Source of the DNA: Oscillospiraceae bacterium
Lineage (GTDB): Bacteria; Bacillota; Clostridia; Oscillospirales; Ruminococcaceae
Direction of reading: 5' to 3'
Assembly: GCA_003531585.1 (NCBI GenBank)
Contig: DQFX01000044.1
Location: 1 to 7,813 of the forward strand
DNA length: 7,813 nucleotides
Shown one piece after another: positions 1 to 5,187 of the stretch (position 1 is its first letter; each line of letters opens with the position of its first letter). The notes under the pieces are model-generated. The model was not told the DNA's origin, did not search any database, and saw nothing but the letters and a program-made list of their open reading frames with translations. The position numbers and the translations under genes are program-made.

Positions 1-37
1 TCGCCGAAGGTGAACGTATGCGCGAGGCATTTTGATT

Positions 38-65
38 TATAATAAAACGCCTGCGTTTTATTATA
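38..65. terminator. 13-bp perfect inverted repeat, possible bidirectional terminator or second operator
   Basis: TATAATAAAACGC (38-50) and GCGTTTTATTATA (53-65) are perfect inverted repeats around a CT loop. The GC core next to A- and T-rich flanks resembles a weak bidirectional intrinsic terminator. It lies 35 bp past the stop of the leftward methylase gene and just after a possible rightward stop at 33-35. However, the repeat includes the -10 box of the leftward promoter, and the GC core is only three base pairs, so a regulatory palindrome is an equal alternative. Confidence 0.4.
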
Positions 66-88
66 GCACATATCAGGTGATATGTCAA
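60..88 (-). promoter_or_regulatory. Consensus sigma-A promoter reading leftward out of the window, with palindromic operator
   Basis: Read on the minus strand, TTGACA (83-88) is followed by a 17-bp spacer and TATAAT (60-65), with an extended -10 TG at the usual place. This is a perfect match to the housekeeping promoter. The spacer and half of the -35 box are covered by an 8+8 bp palindrome, ACATATCA-GG-TGATATGT (68-85), which is placed where a dimeric repressor would block RNA polymerase. Transcription would start near position 53 and leave the window. An ATG at 28-30 would begin a leftward frame of 10 visible codons but lacks a Shine-Dalgarno, so the controlled gene is not identified. The promoter match is directly visible; the operator role is inferred. 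Confidence 0.65.
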
Positions 89-99
89 TATTTGGCGTA

Positions 100-675
100 T
101 TACATATCCTTTAGTATGATTATAGGAATCGGCGGGCAGTTGGGACGGTTCACGAAGGGCATCTCAATAACGGTGAAACGGCTGCTGTCGATGGTAGGGA
201 GGTACTCAAGCAGCGCGTCGCGCTCTTCAAATCCGGTCTCCCTGCCGTAGTAGATTATGAGAGTCATCATGCCGCCGCTTTTCAGGAGCTTCAGCCCCTT
301 TTCGATCGCCGGAATGCTGGTGGATTTGTTCGTGAATATGTTGTGGTCGCCCTTGGGAAGCCACCCGAAATTGAACGTAATGCAGGATACAGTGCCTTCC
401 TCGCATATCTCGTCCATCTCGCTGTGGCTCTTTAGGAGCACGTCCGTGCGGGAGGTCATGCCGTGCTCCTCAAGTAGCTTTTTCGTGCTGTCTACCGCGT
501 CCTGCTGTATGTCAAACGCGGTGACATGCCCGGTCTCGCCGACAAGCTCGGCAAGGAAAAGAGCGTCGTTGCCCCTGCCTGCGGTGGCGTCTATGCATAA
601 GTCGCCGGGCTGGACGCGCTCCCTGATTATCTTGTGTATTATGTTGAGTGCGCTGAAATGTTTTCTTGGATCCAT
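100..675 (-). CDS. mnmM: Class I SAM-dependent methyltransferase, MnmM/YtqB family (tRNA wobble uridine modification)
   Basis: This 191-residue protein has the usual length and layout of the YtqB family (Pfam rRNA_methylase), whose Bacillus member MnmM methylates the aminomethyl group on wobble U34 of certain tRNAs using S-adenosylmethionine. Visible evidence includes a SAM-binding motif I, DATAGRGND, at residues 29-37, with an acidic motif II residue at D55. The family-typical FNFGWLPKGDH lies at 101-111, and there is a C-terminal NRPNCPPIPIIILK stretch. The protein is cytoplasmic and has no signal peptide. The ATG at 673-675 is preceded by GGAGG (681-685) at a good distance and there is a matching promoter upstream, which fixes the start. 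It is transcribed alone, divergent from the acyltransferase operon. Family membership is strong; the exact tRNA reaction is inherited from the family. Confidence 0.88.
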   Translation of the reverse strand: MDPRKHFSALNIIHKIIRERVQPGDLCIDATAGRGNDALFLAELVGETGHVTAFDIQQDAVDSTKKLLEEHGMTSRTDVLLKSHSEMDEICEEGTVSCITFNFGWLPKGDHNIFTNKSTSIPAIEKGLKLLKSGGMMTLIIYYGRETGFEERDALLEYLPTIDSSRFTVIEMPFVNRPNCPPIPIIILKDM

Positions 676-707
676 GTTGTCCTCCGTAAATTTTAAATAT
701 CAAAATA

Positions 708-736
708 ATTATATCACATTTTCCCTGGTTTGTAAA
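708..736 (-). promoter_or_regulatory. Promoter for the mnmM-like gene
   Basis: On the minus strand, TTTACA (731-736), a 17-bp spacer and TATAAT (708-713) give 11 of 12 consensus bases. The predicted start near 701 leaves a leader of about 26 nt containing the GGAGG at 681-685. A short inverted repeat, GGTTT-GT-AAACC (727-738), covers the -35 box and might be a regulator site, though it is only five base pairs per arm. Confidence 0.75.
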
Positions 737-771
737 CCTGAACGACTTCGTGTTTTATTTTTCGCCGCCTA

Positions 772-800
772 TTGACATACTATTTTAGCAGTGTTATAAT
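772..800 (+). promoter_or_regulatory. Perfect-consensus sigma-A promoter for the O-acyltransferase operon
   Basis: TTGACA (772-777), a 17-bp spacer and TATAAT (795-800), with an extended -10 TG at 792-793, match the housekeeping promoter at all twelve positions. Transcription should start near 807, giving a leader of about 65 nt before the ATG at 872. The leader contains a 7-bp stem (824-830 with 838-844, one G-U pair, 7-nt loop) that ends well before the ribosome site GGAGGG (862-867). No operator or riboswitch is evident, so high constitutive expression is the simplest reading. Confidence 0.85.
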
Positions 801-871
801 TATAATGGATATAAATGGGGAATGCGCGGGGATTCGGCCCGTGCCTTACAGACAGATAAACGGAGGGCTTC

Positions 872-2338
872 ATGGTCTTTTCAGACTTGTTTTTCATATA
901 TGTATTCCTGCCAGCGGCGGCGATATGCTACGCGCTGGGGCGGTGCGGCGATCACTCCAGAATGAGGAGGCTTCGGGAGTACGGTCAGCCCCGGATACGC
1001 TGCGAATGTCCGTATTCTAATGCGGTGCTCATCATTTTCTCGCTGATTTTCTACGCCTGGGGAGAGCCGATATACGTCGCGCTGATGATCGTCAGCGTGT
1101 TCATGAACTACGTGGTCGGCGTGTTCATCGACGGCGGAAGGCACAAATCAAAAGCCGCGCTGATCGTCGGACTTATCCTTAATATAGGTATCATCGCGGT
1201 GTTCAAATATGCGGACTTCCTGGCGGAAACGCTCAATGCCGTAGGCATCCCGGTGCCAAAGCCCGGTATCGCGCTTCCTATCGGTATCAGCTTTTTTACA
1301 TTCCAGTCGATCTCATACATCATAGATGTTTACCGAGGTCAGGTCCGGGCGCAGAAAGACTTCTTCTCGCTGCTGCTTTATATCTCAATGTTCCCGCAGC
1401 TTATAGCCGGGCCTATCGTCAGGTACTCCACTATTTCCGCGGAAATAAACCGACGCAGCATCTCAATGCACGACCTCGCCGAAGGCTCATTCAGGTTTCT
1501 TGTCGGACTTGGAAAAAAGGTAATTCTCGCAAATCAGCTCGGGGAGCTTTCGGCTGCGTTCCTCGACGGAGACTTCGCTTCGCTTTCCACCGGCGGAGCC
1601 TGGATAGGCATTCTGGCGTACACCATGCAGATCTACTTCGATTTTTCCGGCTATTCCGACATGGCTATCGGCATGGGGCGCTGCATGGGATTCCACTTTG
1701 ACGAGAACTTCAATTACCCATACGTGACTCGCACCATTACGGAATTCTGGCGGAGATGGCACATCTCGCTGGGCAGCTTCTTCCGGGATTACGTCTACAT
1801 TCCGATGGGTGGAAACCGCCGTCACCAGCCGCTGAATATACTGGTCGTGTGGTTTCTTACCGGACTCTGGCACGGCGCGAGCTGGAATTTCGTGCTGTGG
1901 GGTCTGTACTTCGGCGCGATAATAATGCTTGAAAAATACACCATCGTGAAGATTCAGGACAGGATACCGGGATTTATCCTGCATATATACAGCCTGTTCA
2001 TTATCGTGTTCGGCTGGGTGATATTCTACTTCACGGATATCACCCGAATGGGCGGGTTCATCGGTATTCTGTTCGGCGGCGGGGCGTCCGGCTGGAACCT
2101 TGTGGCTCAGAATGAGCTTACCGGAAACCTGTGGCTCATCATCGCGGGGATCGTCTGCTGCCTGCCCATCGGAAAGGGTATACGCAGTATCTACGAAAAG
2201 GCGGCGTACGACGGAAGCGCCGGAGCGGAAGTCCTGCTGACTGGAGCCAAAACGCTGTGCGCTGCGGCTCTGCTGGTATCCTGTACGCTGCTGCTCATCG
2301 GAAGCACCACTAATCCGTTCCTGTACCTCAGATTCTGA
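872..2338 (+). CDS. MBOAT-family membrane O-acyltransferase (AlgI/DltB type)
   Basis: This 488-residue polytopic membrane protein has the length and motif order of AlgI-like acyltransferases, which accept an acyl group (usually acetyl) in the cytoplasm and pass it across the membrane for O-acylation of exopolysaccharide or cell wall polymer. Visible motifs are PIGISFFTFQSISY (136-149), FPQLIAGPIVRY (174-185), FWRRWHISLGSFFRDYVYIPMG (292-313) with the conserved H297, and LTGLWHGASWNF (329-340) with H334, the presumed catalytic histidine. The start MVFSDLFFIY is typical of the family and has GGAGGG six bases upstream. A polar, Arg/Cys-rich stretch at residues 24-49 between the first two membrane segments looks longer than usual for the family. 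The next gene encodes the usual extracytoplasmic partner. The acceptor polymer cannot be told from this window. Confidence 0.93.
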   Translation: MVFSDLFFIYVFLPAAAICYALGRCGDHSRMRRLREYGQPRIRCECPYSNAVLIIFSLIFYAWGEPIYVALMIVSVFMNYVVGVFIDGGRHKSKAALIVGLILNIGIIAVFKYADFLAETLNAVGIPVPKPGIALPIGISFFTFQSISYIIDVYRGQVRAQKDFFSLLLYISMFPQLIAGPIVRYSTISAEINRRSISMHDLAEGSFRFLVGLGKKVILANQLGELSAAFLDGDFASLSTGGAWIGILAYTMQIYFDFSGYSDMAIGMGRCMGFHFDENFNYPYVTRTITEFWRRWHISLGSFFRDYVYIPMGGNRRHQPLNILVVWFLTGLWHGASWNFVLWGLYFGAIIMLEKYTIVKIQDRIPGFILHIYSLFIIVFGWVIFYFTDITRMGGFIGILFGGGASGWNLVAQNELTGNLWLIIAGIVCCLPIGKGIRSIYEKAAYDGSAGAEVLLTGAKTLCAAALLVSCTLLLIGSTTNPFLYLRF

Positions 2339-2351
2339 GTAAGGAGGAAAA

Positions 2352-3818
2352 ATGAGACCAAGACCCGAAAAGAAATACAAAGAACCCCGCACGCCGAAGC
2401 GCCGCAGGGTTTCCGATATAGTTTACCTCATGACGATACTGACCGCCTTTGAGACCATCGGTATCGCAATGCTGGTGTTCCCGCGCAGCACCGAGAGCAT
2501 AACAGAGAAGCGCGAGCTGAAAAAATTCCCGGAGCTTTCCGCGGAAAGCTGGTTCAGCGGGGAATTCACCGAGGGAATATCCGAGTGGTTCAGCGATACG
2601 GTTCCCGCCCGCGACGAGGTGACGAACCTGTCGACCCAGCTCCGTGAGCTACGCGGGTTCCGTCAGGACGGCATACGGCTCCACAATGTGGGCACGGTGC
2701 AGTCCGAAACCAGCAAGCCGTCAACAACGGTACCGGAGCAACCCTCAGCGCCCGACGATCAGCCGGCTTCCGGAGTATCATCGGGGGAGAGCAGCGCTCC
2801 GCAGGATACGGAGAACTCAAAGCCGCAGACTGCATCCCCGGCTGAAACCGTGGAAGTCACCGAAGAGCCGGTCATCAACGAGGACGATGCAGTTACCATC
2901 ACCAACAACGGTATCGCGGTAGTCGGCACCCGGGCGCTCATGCTTTACGGCGGCAGCTACTCCGTAGGGGAGCAGTACGCCGGGGTGGTGAACAAGTTCA
3001 AGGAAGCCCTCGGCAGCGACGTGAACGTCTACACGATGATAATTCCGACCTCATGCGAGTTCTACAGCCCGGAGTCGGTCAAGGCGTACTGTGGCAGCCA
3101 GAAGGATAACATTGATTACGTTTACAGCATGCTGAAAAATACCACCGGAGTAGACGCGTATTCCGCACTGAAAAAGCACGTCCGCGAGGACATCTATCTG
3201 CGCACCGACCATCACTGGGCGCCGCTCGGAGCCTACTACGCGGCGCAGGCGTTTGCCGAGGCTGCGGGGGTTCCGTTCAAGGATATTTCGGAATATGAGC
3301 AGCGCGTGGTGCACGATTACGTCGGCACGATGTACGGCTATACCGAGGATGTGGTGCTGAAAAATAATCCGGAGGATTTCGTCTACTACGTTCCGAAAAC
3401 GGTGGAATACTCCACGACCTACTACGATTATATTCTCCAGGACGGAAAGATAGTCGGCGCGAACGCTCCGTACAATGCGGATTTCTTCATCAAGTTCAGC
3501 GACGGCAACGGCATGGCGTATTGTACGTTCATGGGCGGCGACGCGAAGATCGTGAAGGTCAGCACCAACGCCGGCACCGGCAGGAAGCTCGCCATATTCA
3601 AGGACAGCTACGGAAACGCGCTCCCGCCGTACCTCATGGGCTCGTTTGACGAGATCGTGGTTATAGACATGCGGTACTTCACGCATAATGCGGTGGATTA
3701 CCTCAAGGAGAACGGAATAACCGACGTGCTGTTCGCGAATAACGCGTTCCATGCGGCTACCGCCTCCACGGTGACGCACTACAGCAATTTCCTTACCCAG
3801 GCGGACTGGGGATACTGA
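2352..3818 (+). CDS. DHHW family membrane-anchored SGNH-like protein (AlgJ/AlgX-like O-acetylation partner)
   Basis: This 488-residue protein has a basic cytoplasmic N-terminus (1-21), one membrane segment at about 23-43, a juxtamembrane conserved part (about 45-112), a Ser/Pro/Thr/Glu-rich linker (about 115-178), and a C-terminal hydrolase-like domain. The domain holds the signature TDHHW (285-289) and KDSYGN (417-422). By analogy with AlgJ and AlgX, D286, H288 and S419 would form the Asp-His-Ser triad that moves acetyl from the MBOAT partner to an extracellular polysaccharide. The ATG follows AAGGAGG (2341-2347), 13 bp after the acyltransferase stop, so the two genes share a transcript and probably a complex. 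The linker is low in complexity and presumably spans the wall-proximal space. The family call is strong; acetyl as donor group and the acceptor are inferred. Confidence 0.9.
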   Translation: MRPRPEKKYKEPRTPKRRRVSDIVYLMTILTAFETIGIAMLVFPRSTESITEKRELKKFPELSAESWFSGEFTEGISEWFSDTVPARDEVTNLSTQLRELRGFRQDGIRLHNVGTVQSETSKPSTTVPEQPSAPDDQPASGVSSGESSAPQDTENSKPQTASPAETVEVTEEPVINEDDAVTITNNGIAVVGTRALMLYGGSYSVGEQYAGVVNKFKEALGSDVNVYTMIIPTSCEFYSPESVKAYCGSQKDNIDYVYSMLKNTTGVDAYSALKKHVREDIYLRTDHHWAPLGAYYAAQAFAEAAGVPFKDISEYEQRVVHDYVGTMYGYTEDVVLKNNPEDFVYYVPKTVEYSTTYYDYILQDGKIVGANAPYNADFFIKFSDGNGMAYCTFMGGDAKIVKVSTNAGTGRKLAIFKDSYGNALPPYLMGSFDEIVVIDMRYFTHNAVDYLKENGITDVLFANNAFHAATASTVTHYSNFLTQADWGY

Positions 3819-3822
3819 TTTT

Positions 3823-3857
3823 AATTCGGAATGCGGAATTCAGAATTCGGAATTATG
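3823..3857. repeat. Short heptamer tandem repeat (AATTCGG-like, about four copies)
   Basis: Five consecutive 7-bp units run AATTCGG, AATGCGG, AATTCAG, AATTCGG, AATTATG. Units 1 and 4 are identical and 21 bp apart. The last, degenerate unit merges into the left arm of the following terminator. The array starts only 5 bp after the DHHW stop codon. Such an array can arise by slippage or be the end of a dispersed intergenic repeat; this window alone cannot decide. Confidence 0.7.
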
Positions 3858-3883
3858 GGCAGGCTCGGCGCCTGCCCATTTTT
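3855..3883 (+). terminator. Intrinsic terminator of the O-acyltransferase operon
   Basis: A perfect 10-bp stem, ATGGGCAGGC (3855-3864) with GCCTGCCCAT (3870-3879), encloses a 5-nt TCGGC loop and runs directly into TTTTT (3879-3883) and then ATT. The GC-rich stem and T-tract are on the correct side for the rightward operon, 36 bp after its last stop codon. Confidence 0.92.
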
Positions 3884-3922
3884 ATTGTGTTAAGACCATG
3901 CTCCAGCTTTCCGGATAATCCA

Positions 3923-3946
3923 AAAGGGACTGAAATCAGTCCCTTT
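3923..3946 (-). terminator. Intrinsic terminator of the leftward five-gene operon (possibly bidirectional)
   Basis: AAAGGGACTGA (3923-3933) pairs perfectly with TCAGTCCCTTT (3936-3946) around a two-base AA centre, so in RNA the closing pairs would open to make a normal loop. On the minus strand the stem ends in a run of four T, 18 bp beyond the last stop of the operon (3965). On the plus strand it is followed by a weaker GAATTTT, so it could also back up the rightward terminator at 3855-3883. Confidence 0.82.
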
Positions 3947-3964
3947 GAATTTTAGAGGTGACCT

Positions 3965-4933
3965 TTAATTAAGTATCTTGTTTTTCTCGTCCTGGACGAA
4001 AATCTGATCGTACAGCGACATGTCAAAATGGTCTATCGCGTCGAATATCTCCTGCGCGATGTCCTCCGGGATATCCTCTTCCTCGGCGAAGCGCTGGAGC
4101 ACCGAAACGTAGCTTCTGCGCAGCATCATGCGATCCTTCAGGCTGACGTGCATTTTTACCCGATCGCCGGTGTCCGTATTTGTGAGGTGCGAGATGTCGT
4201 AATCCACATGCTCCATTATCTCGGTGATACGGTCTGCGGATTTCAGACCGAAAATTATGCGGTGGTACGCCTCCGCCTTGCACAGCGCCGGAATGCTGTA
4301 CTCCTTGGGCATGCTGTTGAACACCATCGTCATGGTGAACAGGAAGTCCTCCAGCGAAGCGTAGCTCTTTGACTTGCCCATGCACAGCGTCATACTGTCA
4401 ACGCCCGCGTTGGAGACCTTCAGCGCAGTGTCCAGCGCCGTCCTCTTTGCGTCCATAGGGCAGACGTCTATCGGAACAGTAAACGCGCTTTTTGAGCGCC
4501 ATACAAGCTCCTTCGCCTGTTCAATATTCATAAAGTCGAAGCTGCTGCGCACCCTTATCATCGAAATAGGCCCGGAGACGAATTTCTGCGCCAGCGCCTG
4601 GAGCTTGCGGTTGAATCCTTCAAATCTGGGTATCTCCAGTATCACCGGAGTGTTCCCGACATCTATCTCGTCCTTGATGTCGTGCATTGTGACCACGACA
4701 TACCTGAAATCGAACGCCTGCGTAAGCTGCGCAAACATCGGATCTCCCAGCCGGAATATGTACTCTACGCAGTCGGGAAGCTCCTGCATTTTCATCACCG
4801 TGCGGAAATCCAGCTCAACGTACTTCACGCCGGTCTCTGCGAGCGCGTGGATATACCGGCATATCAGCTCGGGGGAGGTTCCCTCGGCGATTGGCAGCGT
4901 GCAGAGGCTGTTGTCGATAATTACTGTTTTCAT
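3965..4933 (-). CDS. Divergent HMGL-like (DRE-TIM) barrel protein, homocitrate/isopropylmalate synthase-related
   Basis: The 322-residue protein resembles the aldolase-type barrel of homocitrate and isopropylmalate synthases. Its N-terminus IIDNSLCTLPIAEGTSPE (5-22) sits where that family has a D-T-T-L-R-D-G-E-Q motif followed by a spacer and S-P-E. GVKYVELDF (35-43) matches the family's G-V-x-x-I-E strand, and IDVCPMDAKRTALDTALKVS (155-174) falls where H-C-H-N-D-x-G-x-A is expected. AGVDSMTLCMGKSKSYASLEDF (176-197) falls where the G-x-G-E-R-x-G-N-A-x-L-E loop is expected. The catalytic Arg, the HxH metal ligands and the glycine-rich loop are therefore all replaced, so normal Claisen-condensation chemistry is unlikely. 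The C-terminal ~85 residues are helical and acidic, with no family I recognise. It overlaps the upstream gene by one base (TGATG), implying coupled translation. Fold relationship is moderately sure; function is unknown. Confidence 0.6.
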   Translation of the reverse strand: MKTVIIDNSLCTLPIAEGTSPELICRYIHALAETGVKYVELDFRTVMKMQELPDCVEYIFRLGDPMFAQLTQAFDFRYVVVTMHDIKDEIDVGNTPVILEIPRFEGFNRKLQALAQKFVSGPISMIRVRSSFDFMNIEQAKELVWRSKSAFTVPIDVCPMDAKRTALDTALKVSNAGVDSMTLCMGKSKSYASLEDFLFTMTMVFNSMPKEYSIPALCKAEAYHRIIFGLKSADRITEIMEHVDYDISHLTNTDTGDRVKMHVSLKDRMMLRRSYVSVLQRFAEEEDIPEDIAQEIFDAIDHFDMSLYDQIFVQDEKNKILN

Positions 4934-5184
4934 CAGCCTTTAAGCCCTCTGGACTGCCTGTCCATGTCCTCGACTACGATGTCGTATATCTCACCGAGGG
5001 TGGCGCAGTATTCAAGCACCTTCCACGGCTCATTCGTGTGGTAGTGGAGCTTGATAAGCTCGTCGTCGCCCACCGCAAGCAGGGAATCTCCCTTGAAGTT
5101 TGCGCGGATATACTCGTTTATCGCGTCCTCGTCAAGGCCCTCGCCTTCAATAAGGAGCTGTGTGTCATATCTGAATTCTAGCAT
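4933..5184 (-). CDS. Free-standing FakA middle-domain-like protein
   Basis: The 83-residue protein matches only the central domain of FakA/YloV, the fatty acid kinase subunit formerly called dihydroxyacetone-kinase-like. Visible family features are an N-terminal YDTQLLI (6-12; FakA proteins have Y-C-T-E-F), GDSLLAVGDDELIKLHYHTNEP (32-53) with the H47-x-H49 pair, and GEIYDIVVEDMDRQ (64-77; family G-E-x-x-x-I-x-I-E-N-M-x-x-Q). The kinase (DAK2/DhaL-like) and C-terminal FakA domains are absent, so it cannot phosphorylate fatty acids alone. The family's conserved cysteine, thought to share a metal site with the HxH, is D7 here. Start ATG 5182-5184 lies 3 nt after the CNNM stop with GAGG eight bases upstream. 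A binding or partner role is plausible but unproven. The complete start, stop and tight spacing argue against a decayed fragment. Confidence 0.72.
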   Translation of the reverse strand: MLEFRYDTQLLIEGEGLDEDAINEYIRANFKGDSLLAVGDDELIKLHYHTNEPWKVLEYCATLGEIYDIVVEDMDRQSRGLKG

Positions 5185-5187
5185 GCG

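Noticed and set aside
1..30. Possible leftward gene start (ATG at 28-30, 10 codons visible)
   Set aside because: No Shine-Dalgarno precedes it and too little is visible; mentioned only as a possible target of the leftward promoter.
3..35. Possible C-terminus of a rightward gene (10 codons ending AEGERMREAF, TGA at 33-35)
   Set aside because: It looks coding and would make 38-65 a natural terminator, but ten codons are too few to call and it conflicts with the leftward promoter reading.
257..775. Plus-strand open frame (172 codons) opposite the methyltransferase
   Set aside because: Ser/Cys-rich shadow that continues through both promoters of the intergenic region.
1487..2392. Long minus-strand open frame (301 codons) opposite the acyltransferase gene
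   Set aside because: It is antisense to a clear MBOAT protein, crosses that gene's stop and the next start, is rich in Arg/His/Gln/Pro shadow composition, and has no recognisable domain.
3051..3779. Minus-strand open frame (242 codons) opposite the DHHW gene
   Set aside because: It is Arg/Val/His-rich with no motif and lies opposite the conserved catalytic domain; a codon-bias shadow.
4933..5184. Pseudogene remnant of fakA
   Set aside because: It has an intact start and stop at domain boundaries, a ribosome site and coupled junctions on both sides; no kinase-domain remains are seen in the adjacent sequence, which is fully occupied by other genes.
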